A program made the translations under genes and the position numbers. The notes under the pieces were generated by a model. It was not told where the DNA came from. It was given only the letters and a program-made list of their open reading frames with translations, and did no database searches. A DNA stretch of 27,645 nt from Spirochaetia bacterium (GTDB lineage Bacteria > Spirochaetota > Spirochaetia > Treponematales > Breznakiellaceae): positions 1 through 27,645 of the forward strand of contig BOBI01000009.1 of assembly GCA_026002305.1 (NCBI GenBank), read 5' to 3'. Positions 17,310-24,631 of this stretch are shown in pieces (positions within the stretch are counted from its first letter, which is position 1; every line of letters starts with the position of its first letter).

Positions 17310-17867
17310 CTATTCCAGTTTATCTGACACTTCATCCTTTTTACCGCTAATTGAAAGTAGAACAAGCATGATACCGGCAATGAATATTATTACAGGCCAC
17401 CATTGGATTATGAATTGTTTAAAAGAAACCGGTACTAAATGCAGGGCAAAAATCATTAAAAACGCGCCTAAAACGATTAACGAGGCCGCCGGAATCATAA
17501 AAACGGGGCGGATGTGACCGTAACGGTGCCTTCCGGCGGGCATAAGGGCAAGACCGGCAAATATAGATACGATAGGCCAACTTTTATTAAAGGGGGTATG
17601 AATGACATTAAGCGTGTGGAGCAGCAGGTAAAGACCGTACAGTATGAAAAAGACCGAAAAAAACATATATAGGGAACGCTTCTTTAGCTTAATCGCAAGA
17701 ATTGAACAAAATACGCCGATAATGATAAGCAGGAAAGACCCTGAAATTAGCAATGGTAATGAGGATGAGATTCCGCTTATCAGAAAAGGGCTTCCTAACA
17801 GCATTAGGATGACACCAAATATAAGAACGATAAGGGATAGGATTTTTCCGTTTTTGTTTTCTTGCAT
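17310..17867 (-). CDS. Multi-pass membrane protein of unknown function
   Basis: A 185-residue integral membrane protein with about six hydrophobic segments (near residues 9-30, 38-60, 68-86, 96-110, 124-143 and 154-172), a basic loop GRHRYGHIRP and a charged C terminus (SGKKDEVSDKLE). The paired helices with a WP motif (SWPIVSIFAGLAL and WWPVIIFIAGIMLVLL) resemble the short two-helix repeats of the DUF5668/LiaF-type membrane region, where such proteins sense envelope stress. That assignment is tentative. The ATG at 17867 follows a good promoter with only 6 nt between the -10 box and the start codon. The TPR lipoprotein gene follows. Confidence 0.75.
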   Translation of the reverse strand: MQENKNGKILSLIVLIFGVILMLLGSPFLISGISSSLPLLISGSFLLIIIGVFCSILAIKLKKRSLYMFFSVFFILYGLYLLLHTLNVIHTPFNKSWPIVSIFAGLALMPAGRHRYGHIRPVFMIPAASLIVLGAFLMIFALHLVPVSFKQFIIQWWPVIIFIAGIMLVLLSISGKKDEVSDKLE

Positions 17868-17873
17868 TGGTGA

Positions 17874-17902
17874 ATTCTAGCCTTAATATGGGTTAAGGTC
17901 AA
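17874..17902 (-). promoter_or_regulatory. Leaderless-type promoter with an overlapping palindrome
   Basis: On the minus strand TTGACC (17902-17897) and TAGAAT (17879-17874) are 17 bp apart, and the ATG begins exactly 6 nt after the -10 box. The spacer holds the palindrome CCTTAA-TATGGG-TTAAGG (17881-17898), a possible operator between the two divergent genes. Confidence 0.65.
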
Positions 17903-17927
17903 AGGTTTTTAGACGGAATTAATTGGA

Positions 17928-19001
17928 ATGAGTGCGCTTCGTTTTTTTAGAAAAATATCTCCGGTTTGGCTTTTAACGCTTGTATTTCTTATTATGTGCG
18001 GCAGTAAAGTCGATGACACCCGCTATCCCGATCCGTATTACATAAACGGCACAAAACAAGAAAAGGAGATACTTTCAAATCTTTTTACGTTGTTATCTAA
18101 AGATAATGACGATGAAGAGCGTTTTTCCATTGTCCGTGAAATTGCCAACGAATACAAAAATTCTAAAGACTGGGCGCGCCTTGTTAATTTTCTTACATCA
18201 TGGGTTGCCGTACACCCCGATGATCCGTTTAACACCTATTATTTATTCATGACGGCTTTTGGTTACGAAATGCAGCAGGCGTTTCCTGTCGCCGCTATGT
18301 ATTTTAATTTGATAGTAAATAATTACAGCGATCTTATTGTCCAGGGCGCTTCCGTGCATTTGGTCTGCTTAAAACATTTAATTGACATAGAGGATAAACC
18401 CGAGCAAAAAATACGCTACTACGAAGAATTGATTAACCGCTTCCCCGATGATATTGATATTGGCACGGCGTGGTTCATGCTGGGTCGGATGTACGAGGAA
18501 GTTGGTGAATGGTCACGCGCCATTGTCGCCTACAGGAGCTTTTTGCCTTATTACGGCAATTTAGTGCCGGGCTTCCCCGACGCGTACTCCTATGCCAAGC
18601 AAATGGTAGATTTTAACAATTCTGCCAAAAACTGGACATTTGAAAGCCTTGGCGCCCTTGTGGACGCGGTAAAAAGAGCGCTGGATAACGGCAGTACATG
18701 GCAGCTTTGGCAGTATCGCGCCCGCGTAAATTTCTTTGCCCGCTCGTGGGCGCAGGCCGGCAGCGATGAAGCCGGAATTGCCGAATTTAACATTTCCTCT
18801 TTTGGGGGAGCCGGCAAACTCAACTACGCCGACAATTTAAGCAACGACTCCAACGCAAACGAAGCCTACCTGCGTACTTGGGGCTGGTCGCAGTTTACCC
18901 CAATCTGGTATTTCTACTTCCGCAAAATTTACTTTCCTCTAGACCCTGACATTCACGGACGCTGGGAGTGGGCCGGTGTGTATTACGGCGAGAAGTTTTA
19001 A
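17928..19001 (+). CDS. Exported TPR-like protein, probable lipoprotein
   Basis: A 357-residue protein with an N-terminal export signal: a basic start (RFFRK), a hydrophobic core WLLTLVFLIM, then Cys-Gly-Ser, a loose lipobox with Met before the Cys. The body is a series of helix pairs of the TPR or Sel1 type; the clearest is DIGTAWFMLGRMYEEVGEWSRAIVAYRSFL. The C-terminal third is aromatic-rich (WQLWQYRARVNFFARSW, GWSQFTPIWYFYF), which may pack against an envelope partner. The ATG at 17928 has a weak GGA about 10 nt upstream. It is transcribed divergently from the small membrane-protein gene. Its stop lies 3 bp before the first palindromic element. Function not recognised. Confidence 0.75.
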   Translation: MSALRFFRKISPVWLLTLVFLIMCGSKVDDTRYPDPYYINGTKQEKEILSNLFTLLSKDNDDEERFSIVREIANEYKNSKDWARLVNFLTSWVAVHPDDPFNTYYLFMTAFGYEMQQAFPVAAMYFNLIVNNYSDLIVQGASVHLVCLKHLIDIEDKPEQKIRYYEELINRFPDDIDIGTAWFMLGRMYEEVGEWSRAIVAYRSFLPYYGNLVPGFPDAYSYAKQMVDFNNSAKNWTFESLGALVDAVKRALDNGSTWQLWQYRARVNFFARSWAQAGSDEAGIAEFNISSFGGAGKLNYADNLSNDSNANEAYLRTWGWSQFTPIWYFYFRKIYFPLDPDIHGRWEWAGVYYGEKF

Positions 19002-19004
19002 TAA

Positions 19005-19217
19005 CCGCTCCAAATACATTTTTTCTGCCTTTAACACAAAAATATCTGGGCGGTAAAAGAACCCAGTGTTCCGCATGGTGCTATCGGAACGCCATCTTTT
19101 TTTTGATCACCAGTGGCTTATTAATCCGCATGACGCAATATGCGTCACACTGGAACCTTTTACCGCCCAGACGCCTATATAGCAAAAGCAGAAAAAACGC
19201 CTTTGACGCTAACATAG
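19005..19217 (+). repeat. Palindromic element, type I, copy A
   Basis: A 213-bp element. The left end CCGCTCCAAATACATTTTTT and the right end (ACGCCTTTGACGCTAAC at the border) are imperfect inverted repeats sharing the core TTTTTTCTGC. Inside is a perfect 15-bp arm TCTGGGCGGTAAAAG (19045-19059) with its complement (19157-19171). Nested within it are CCAGTGT/ACACTGG (19063-19069 with 19147-19153), TTCCG/CGGAA (19069-19073 with 19085-19089) and TGACGCA/TGCGTCA (19131-19137 with 19141-19147). There is no credible gene. A related copy lies inverted at 25471-25686 and keeps the main pairs despite sequence change. Confidence 0.8.
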
Positions 19218-19239
19218 AGAATACAGAAGATGCTACTGC

Positions 19240-19350
19240 TTTCGGTCAAGTGAGCTACAGAAAAAATATTTCTTGCGCTTTATTAACTATTTGCAAAAGC
19301 TGCACACCGCACACGCCACACAAACCGCACGCCATCTCTGGCACATAACG
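19240..19350 (+). repeat. Right half of a type II palindromic element, joined to copy A
   Basis: Nearly identical to the right half of the elements at 19661-20050 and 21615-21974, from CGGTCAAGTGAGCTAC through CTGCACACCGCACACGCC to the end TCTGGCACATAACG. The left half is missing and its place is taken by the type I copy, so this is a recombinant or an insertion scar. Confidence 0.75.
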
Positions 19351-19420
19351 GAAAATCAATTGATAATTAACAATTAACAATTGAGCCAGTTCCAAAATTA
19401 GTGCGCTTGCCAGCAATTTT
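19351..19420 (+). repeat. AATT-word repeat plus shared flank
   Basis: Tandem AATTGATAATTAACAATT words are followed by a stretch running GAGCCAGTTCCAAAATTAG and on to GCGCTTG. The same block lies inverted at 25985-26052 beside another palindromic element, so the repeat family carries flanking DNA with it. The DNA from 19421 to 19504 contains the palindrome GGTGCCAGGCAC and no gene. Confidence 0.7.
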
Positions 19421-19504
19421 ACTTTTAACCACAAATTGAAATTTGGTGCCAGGCACAGTTTTTGAGCTTGGAACACAAGCTGTAAACAATATTTTCGGCA
19501 TTTA

Positions 19505-19560
19505 CCGCTCCAAATATATTTTTTTCTGCCTTTAACACAAAAGCGGCGTGCGGTCTGTAA
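19505..19560 (+). repeat. Solo left end of a palindromic element
   Basis: CCGCTCCAAATATATTTTTT, then CTGCCTTTAACACAAAA and GCGGCGTGCGGT match the left ends of the complete copies. The sequence then diverges and no right end follows. 19561-19660 holds nothing recognisable. Confidence 0.65.
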
Positions 19561-19660
19561 TACAAAAACCCTTTGGCTGAATACTTCTGCAGATGCAGAG
19601 GTGCTTTTGGAACTTCGAGATTAGTACGATAAGGCAAGCCGCTCGCAGAACCCATAACCC

Positions 19661-20050
19661 TCGCTCCAAATACATTTTTTTCTGCCTTATCTACAAAAAA
19701 CGGCGTGCGGTTTGTTAGACAAAAACAGTGTGCAGATTTTATCGGCAGTTAAGCGCAAAAATATTTTCCCTTTCGCTCACGCTTGCTACAGTCACCTTTT
19801 TGGGCACACAGTTGCTTATTCGCCCCGTGAAGGATATGTTTGTTCGTGGTATCTGGTGCGAATGGGGGAAACAGCTACCGCTGTTTTTCTGTGTCATTCA
19901 ATGGTATATGCTCTCGGTCAAGTGAGCTACAGAAAAAATATTTCTTGCGCTTTATTAACTATTTGCAAAAGCTACACACCGCACACGCCACAAAAACCGC
20001 ACGCCGCCGTTCTGACAAAGGCAGAAAAAACGCATTTGACGCTAACACGG
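19661..20050 (+). repeat. Palindromic element, type II long form, copy C
   Basis: A 390-bp element with left end CGCTCCAAATACATTTTTTT and right end GCATTTGACGCTAACAC. Nested arms are GGCGTGCGGTTT with AAACCGCACGCC, then GTTAA-GCGCAA with TTGCGC-TTAAC, and GCTCAC with GTGAGC. The central insert (about 19830-19915) resembles the first 30 codons of the small ORF at 20209-20382. It is very similar to the copy at 21615-21974 in the same orientation. Short open frames that cross it follow the repeat and are not genes. Confidence 0.8.
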
Positions 20051-20208
20051 GGAAGATCAATTAACAATTGATAATTGATAAAAGAAGCTCCGCTCATTGC
20101 GTGTTACGCGCCATGCTTGGTTGGTCTGCCAGTATACCACCTTATACGCTATCCCCTATTACGGCAAGTTCATCGTGGGCAGGGTAAAGAAGTCCCGATC
20201 TAGATATT

Positions 20209-20382
20209 TTATTGTCCGTGTTTCGGTTTAATACCGCTCAGCTCTGCTGCGATCTTCGGTGTTAAACCAAAACACACGTACAACTGTTTCCTATACAAGA
20301 GAGCATAACATTTAAGAACATAGAAAAACTGCGAAAGCAGTTTCCCCCACTCGTACCAGTTAACCCGAACAAATGTATCCAT
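20209..20382 (-). CDS. Small hypothetical ORF related to the insert of the palindromic elements
   Basis: A 57-codon frame from the ATG at 20382, beginning MDTFVRVNWYEWGKLL and ending SGIKPKHGQ. I do not recognise it. Two things make it notable. Its first half matches, at DNA level and partly at protein level, the insert inside the long type II elements at 19661-20050 and 21615-21974. Its last eight codons and stop recur at 26378-26401 with an AATAAAA tail. It may therefore be the decayed end of a gene once carried by this repeat family. There is no good ribosome site, but an inverted repeat lies just upstream. Whether it is translated is uncertain. Confidence 0.3.
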   Translation of the reverse strand: MDTFVRVNWYEWGKLLSQFFYVLKCYALLYRKQLYVCFGLTPKIAAELSGIKPKHGQ

Positions 20383-20384
20383 CA

Positions 20385-20433
20385 CAACTTTGCTTTTGTG
20401 TCAACAATGAAGATTGGAACAAAAGCAAAGTTG
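20385..20433. repeat. Perfect 15-bp inverted repeat
   Basis: CAACTTTGCTTTTGT (20385-20399) and its exact complement (20419-20433) enclose 19 nt. Beside it TACTGCG/CGCAGTA forms a second hairpin (about 20435-20459). No T-run follows in either direction, so it is not an obvious terminator. It lies between the small minus-strand ORF and the Rpn-type gene. Confidence 0.6.
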
Positions 20434-20531
20434 ATACTGCGTAGCTCTGCTGCGCAGTAGTTCATTAATATGGGTTACTACAGATTGAGAACCATACTAT
20501 TAACTTTGTACGAAACCACCGACAATAAGGC

Positions 20532-21466
20532 ATGGCTAAAAAAATAACAAAGAAGCCCCAGCCAAAGCGAACAACCGCCAAGGTTTTTGATCTTCTTTTT
20601 AAAGACCTTTTGCATCTGTCAAATAAAGCGGTTATCTCTTTTATCAATGGACTTTTCAGTACCAAATATCCACCAGACAGCGAGATAACCTACCTAGATA
20701 AAGAAACCGTGAATGAAGATTTAAAAAACCTCATACGGTTTTAAGGATTAACGGCGTTACATATCAAATTGAGGCGCAAATTAATTTTGATGCCGATATG
20801 ATGATTAGGATATTCCGGTATGGTTTTGAGGCGGGAATATTGCAGAAAAAGACCACCGGCAACATTCGGACTATTGAGTTCCCGCAAGTGCGGATAGTTT
20901 ACTTTGAAGGCTCAAAAAAGATACCTAAGCAGCAAACTTTGCGCTTGCGATTTCCCGATAAAACATGGTATGATTACAAAGTAGATACCTTTAACTTACT
21001 GGATCACAGTGTTAGTGAACTTGAAAAGCAGGGTTTAGCCCTTTTGCTACCATTCTGTGTGTTAAAAATGCGGCGGCAGGTGCAAAAAGTCAAGAATGGA
21101 GACGAGCTTAAAAAGCTATCCGATCAGTTAAAAGCATTGCTTGACGAGTTGTTAGGTGCTGTTGGCAACCTTAACAAGAAAGGGCAAATAGACGGGAAAG
21201 ATGTTGAAGGCCTTGTTCGAGGAATGGAACGTCTTTATAAGGAATTGTTTAGCCAATATAAAGAATTGGCGGAAGGGGATATTATGCTAGAGGAAAAATT
21301 GGATTATTACACGGACAAATTTGTTGAGCAGGGTGAAATCAAAAAAGCAAAAGAAATGGCCAAAAACCTTCTTAATCTAGGTGTTGGTATAGATATAATT
21401 GCTAAAGCGTCTGGCTTACCCCTGAAAACAATCAAAGCCTTACAAGCCAAAGTGAAAGTCGCGTAA
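20532..21466 (+). pseudogene. PD-(D/E)XK transposase-like nuclease (Rpn type), frameshifted
   Basis: Two overlapping-frame pieces of one gene. Frame one runs 20532-20744 (70 codons; FDLLFKDLLHLSNKAVISFINGLF) and stops at TAA. The -1 frame, open from at least 20723 to 21466, continues LRINGVTYQIEAQINFD with the E-A-Q catalytic position, then FRYGFEAG, LRLRFPDKTWYDYKV and DHSVSELEKQGLALLLPF, all typical of Rpn/PDDEXK family proteins. The C-terminal part is a charged coiled-coil-like region. Joining the two gives about 310 residues, normal for the family. The heptamer A AAA AAC (20723-20729), in the correct phase for -1 slippage, lies just before the stop, so the shift may be programmed rather than a mutation. 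The gene sits between two direct palindromic repeats. Confidence 0.78.
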
Positions 21467-21614
21467 CGGCAAAAACATTTTTACTATGGACAATATTTGT
21501 AATATCATTACCGCAGAGAAGATCGCCTATCTGTAAACTGTTAACAAAATCAATTGGGGCGTTTCTACGCATAATTCATTCCTAATAAAAAAGGTGCCTG
21601 GCACCGGCAAGACT

Positions 21615-21974
21615 CCGCTCCAAGCTCTCCCATTCCTGCCTTATCTACAAAAACGGCGTGCGGTTTGTAAGACAAAATGGTGTGCAGATTTTATCGGCAG
21701 TTAAGCGCAAAAATATTTTCCCTTTCGCTCACGCTTGCTACAGTCACCTTTTTGGGCACACAGTTGCTTATTCGCCCCGCGAAGGATGTATTTGTTCGGG
21801 AAAACTAGTACGAATGGGGGAAACAGCTACCGCTGTTTTTCTGTGTTATTCAATGGTATACGCTCTTGGTCAAGTGAGCTACAGAAAAAATATTTCTTGC
21901 GCTTTATTAACTATTTGCAAAAGCTGCACACCGCACACGCCACATAAACCGCACGCCGCCTCTGGCACATAACG
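21615..21974 (+). repeat. Palindromic element, type II long form, copy D
   Basis: A 360-bp element with perfect nested arms: GGCGTGCGGTTT (21655-21666) with AAACCGCACGCC (21946-21957); GTGTGCAG (21680-21687) with CTGCACAC (21924-21931); GTTAAGCGCAA (21700-21710) with TTGCGC and TTAAC (21897-21911, TTTA bulge); and AAATATTT (21711-21718) with its complement (21888-21895). The insert with the hairpin ACAGC-TACC-GCTGT is near its centre. The right border is TCTGGCACATAACG. 21467-21614, before it, holds no gene I can support; it includes the palindrome GGTGCCTGGCACC. Confidence 0.8.
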
Positions 21975-22039
21975 CAAGAACAATTAAAAATTAAAAATTA
22001 ACAATTGATAAAAGAAGCCCCCCCACCGCGTTACCCGCA

Positions 22040-22180
22040 GTGCGGCGTCTTGCGCCGCACACGTACAATGAATTTCCTTACAGAGCAAGGGCGAAGCCCT
22101 TACCCGCAATGAGCGGAGGCTTGCATTAACGCCGCCCTTTCGGGCGGCGCCTACGTTACGCGCCGCATGGCGCGTAACGT
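22040..22180. repeat. Cluster of GC-rich hairpins downstream of the lipoprotein gene
   Basis: Three clear hairpins: GTGCGGCG/CGCCGCAC (22040-22060), GCCGCCC-TTTC-GGGCGGC (22131-22148) and a perfect 12-bp arm ACGTTACGCGCC with loop GCAT (22153-22180). There is no T-run. They lie just past the 3' end of the minus-strand lipoprotein gene and could stop transcription or protect the mRNA end. The cluster resembles REP/BIME-type intergenic palindromes. The rest of 21975-22214 has no gene. Confidence 0.7.
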
Positions 22181-22214
22181 TTACCGGCTAGGGTGCGCCG
22201 GACGGGCACGTTAA

Positions 22215-23870
22215 TTACTGTGCCGCAACATCTGCGGCAACACCATTGTTTCCATTTGCGGCAAATGCCGTAGAACCTGGGGTAAAGGTTGTGTTTGAAA
22301 TAGTGATTAATCTTCCTGGGGTTGTCTCAGTTGCTGAATAGTTTAGTAAAAGGCCAGTAAGAGAAGTATTAACCTTGCCCGTTATATCGGTCATTGAAGC
22401 GCCCTGCGGAATATAAACAGGGCCATAACTACCGGGAAGCACGCTGCCTGTAATTGCAAACGTTACCTTGGATGTCCGTGTCGGCAGAAGGTTGGTGCTA
22501 TCACCGCCGCCAACCAGAATGATTTCCCATGTATCAGGTTTACCTGTTACCACGCCTGTCTTCGCCTCCCCTGGTGTAGTAGTGGAAAGCGCGGCAGTGG
22601 CGCCGCCGCCGAATGCCGTTACATTGAAGACTGAAGTACCACCGTAACCGCCTGCGGGCGCTGTTATTGTAACAGTGGCTCCCAAAGTAGCGTTTGTCAA
22701 AGTGGTGTTAATATCGGTAGTAGCAAAAGCAGCACCCGTTTTTAGGGGTAACACGGTGGTATCTGTAAGCGTGTCAGAGTCCGGGTTTGACGGGTCTTTA
22801 TAGCTTATGGTAATGCTATCGGTATTCAAATTAGTTGTGGCTGAAGCGAGGGTAAATACGGTTTGCGTATCAGTACCTGAACCGGCATTCGTAATCACGC
22901 CTACCGACTTGTGCCATGTATAAAAATTGTACCCGTAGGTAAGGTCAAAATCGCTAAACGCCGGTATAAAGGCCGAGGAGGGGGTCAGTTTTTCGCCTTC
23001 TTTATCGGCTGTAAAGATAAGTCCTTCTCCGGTATAGTCGGTTATGCCGAGAACTGTTACCTTATACCATTGATCAATAACCTTATCACTAATCAATTCC
23101 GCTTGCACTGTGTCGGCAATTGTGGTTAAATCCGTTTGGTTAGGAATTAGGAATTCGTGGTTGTCAAGAGTCAGCTTAACCGGAGTGCTTGTTAAATGTG
23201 TCAATTTGGAGGTAATGAGCGGAACTGTCCAGGTGTCTTTAAGCGCCGCCTTGATGGGCAGGGTGGTTATACGGTCAAGGCCGGCAGTGCCATACTCAAA
23301 TGCGCTAACAGTCTGGAGATTCGATGCACCAAAGAGTATTGTAACATCCTCATTGGACGACCCGGTACCAACGATTATGAGTTCGTTCGCAAGGCCGCTA
23401 ATCTGTATAGCCTTATTGGTAGTACCGCCACCGGGGACAAGAACATAATCCAGTGTTACACCGCCAAACCCGCCCCTTCCGGTTGCAAAGTTGAATGCGG
23501 TTTTGAATTGGGCTGCTGTAGTGCTTGCACTAACAGGGAAGGAAACCGACTGTTTGCGACCATAAACAACGATTATTTTACCAGTAACTGTAAGAGCCAA
23601 CGGACTATCAAGAGCCGTGTCCGCGAAACGAGCCAATGGAGCGCCGGTTACGGTAGGCGCCCATGTCGCGTTACGCCCGACAACGTTATGCACCGGATTA
23701 CCGAATGTAAAACCGTAAGTTGCCAACTGCTCTTTCTGTGCGTTTGTAGCGGCGTCGCCGGGATCGCCCTTGTCGCCTTTCGGGCCCGCCGGGTTTTCGC
23801 AAGCGAGAAAAACCAATGATGCCGCTAATACGGCTATCATTCCAACTAAAAACAATTTCGACTTTTTCAT
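22215..23870 (-). CDS. Large repetitive surface lipoprotein
   Basis: A 551-residue predicted lipoprotein. The start is the ATG at 23870 behind a GGGGGA ribosome site. The signal has a Lys-rich start (MKKSK), a long hydrophobic core and the lipobox F-L-A-Cys24. Directly after it lies a short collagen-like run, GPKGDKGDPGDA, then Thr/Ser/Gly-rich beta sequence to the end. Several stretches look like diverged copies of one module: a strand such as KVTFAITG or KIIVVYGRK, a Thr/Ala-rich helix, then GGYGG or GGFGG and an ITI strand. This suggests three or four tandem beta domains. A cell-surface structural or adhesin-like role is an inference from composition. No enzymatic motif is visible. GC-rich hairpins follow the stop. 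Confidence 0.82.
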   Translation of the reverse strand: MKKSKLFLVGMIAVLAASLVFLACENPAGPKGDKGDPGDAATNAQKEQLATYGFTFGNPVHNVVGRNATWAPTVTGAPLARFADTALDSPLALTVTGKIIVVYGRKQSVSFPVSASTTAAQFKTAFNFATGRGGFGGVTLDYVLVPGGGTTNKAIQISGLANELIIVGTGSSNEDVTILFGASNLQTVSAFEYGTAGLDRITTLPIKAALKDTWTVPLITSKLTHLTSTPVKLTLDNHEFLIPNQTDLTTIADTVQAELISDKVIDQWYKVTVLGITDYTGEGLIFTADKEGEKLTPSSAFIPAFSDFDLTYGYNFYTWHKSVGVITNAGSGTDTQTVFTLASATTNLNTDSITISYKDPSNPDSDTLTDTTVLPLKTGAAFATTDINTTLTNATLGATVTITAPAGGYGGTSVFNVTAFGGGATAALSTTTPGEAKTGVVTGKPDTWEIILVGGGDSTNLLPTRTSKVTFAITGSVLPGSYGPVYIPQGASMTDITGKVNTSLTGLLLNYSATETTPGRLITISNTTFTPGSTAFAANGNNGVAADVAAQ

Positions 23871-23921
23871 ATTAAAAAGTCCCCCTAATTTTTTCGTCTA
23901 TTTTTAGTAGACTTATATTGT

Positions 23922-23990
23922 AACCCGCTCTATGGCGGGTTTCCTTAAATCGGGGCTGTCCGCTTTCTTATCACGAGTACGGACGGCCCC
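23922..23990. other. Two hairpins upstream of the lipoprotein gene
   Basis: AACCCGC/GCGGGTT (23922-23928 with 23935-23941) and an 11-bp arm GGGGCTGTCCG with CGGACGGCCCC (23952-23962 with 23980-23990, one G-U pair). They lie between the GxxExxY genes and the lipoprotein start. They may end the upstream transcript or structure the lipoprotein leader; no U-tract is seen. Confidence 0.55.
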
Positions 23991-24006
23991 AACTAATGGA
24001 CTCAAA

Positions 24007-24232
24007 CAATGTACAATTAACAATGTACAATTAATAATTCACAATGTACAATTGACAATTAACAAATATCAAATATGCTTCGCTATCAATTTTCACTTCA
24101 CACTTTCTTAAAATTGTTAATTATCAATTATTAATTGTTAATTTCTCAAACTCCTTACTTTCAATTTCTATATCAATTTTCAATTTATAATTTCTTAAAA
24201 TTGTTAATTATCAATTGTTAATTATTAATTGT
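24007..24232. repeat. AATTGTTAATT-type AT-rich word repeats
   Basis: Three blocks of words such as AACAATGTACAATTAACAAT (24007-24063) and AATTGTTAATTATCAATT (24112-24152 and 24194-24232). The same words occur at 19351-19385, 20057-20080, 21981-22010 and 26020-26050 beside the palindromic elements. The last block supplies the final codons and stop of the GxxExxY gene. 23991-24006 and the spaces between blocks contain nothing else I can identify. Confidence 0.75.
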
Positions 24233-24631
24233 TACCTCCTCCGGTACATACACCCTTGAAAAATCGGGGGCGGCTTTTCCGAAATTTAAAATTACCGCCG
24301 CCTTGCAGCCGGTGGCGTATAACAGTTTGATAAACTCCAATTGCATGGAAGGGCTGACCTGTTTTAACAATACAACGTAGACAAGGCCTATATCGTTCCT
24401 GTTGATGATTTTGAAGTCGGCGCTAACTGTATGTGCAAGCTGTTTACCCTTGTAAAACACGGCAAGCCGCGGATTGCGCTCCAACCCCGATATGTACGGG
24501 CAGGTTGAAAGCTCCGCATATAAGGATTCTTTGTAGGCTTGCAGGTCGCCGCCCGATCCTAATTCGGCAAACACCTTTTGCGCGCAGGCAAAAACATCGT
24601 GTGTAAGGCGTCCGGTTTTTGTCGCGCTCAT
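24218..24631 (-). CDS. GxxExxY-family-like protein, degenerate, second of a tandem pair
   Basis: A 137-residue protein recognisable by its layout as a relative of the GxxExxY family: a helix followed by GSGGDLQAYKESLYAEL, a strand (RLAVFYKGKQLAHTVSADF) and later LLYATGCKAAVILNFG. The family motif G-x-x-E-x-x-Y has Leu where Glu is expected, and the E-x-K position of the nuclease-like core reads LLLK. It therefore probably lacks activity. The start ATG at 24631 has a good AAAGGAGA ribosome site and overlaps the upstream gene by ATGA. The last residues (TINN) and stop come from an AT-rich word repeat, so the original 3' end may have been replaced. Confidence 0.72.
   Translation of the reverse strand: MSATKTGRLTHDVFACAQKVFAELGSGGDLQAYKESLYAELSTCPYISGLERNPRLAVFYKGKQLAHTVSADFKIINRNDIGLVYVVLLKQVSPSMQLEFIKLLYATGCKAAVILNFGKAAPDFSRVYVPEEVTINN

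Noticed and set aside
19712..20071. Open frames of 60-120 codons across the palindromic elements (also 18968-19348 and 21658-21972)
   Set aside because: They recur only because the repeat is copied; frames differ between copies, lack ribosome sites and break where copies differ by indels.
21432..21572. A 46-codon minus-strand frame beginning MRRNAPIDFVNSL
   Set aside because: It reads plausibly as protein but overlaps the Rpn gene end, has no ribosome site and no recognisable family; it may be a gene scrap.
23922..23941. Plus-strand intrinsic terminator
   Set aside because: A hairpin with a short TTT follows, but no plus-strand gene precedes it; it is kept only as a hairpin.
24007..24232. 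CRISPR-like array
   Set aside because: The AT-rich words vary in length and spacing, have no unique spacers of constant size and no cas genes nearby.
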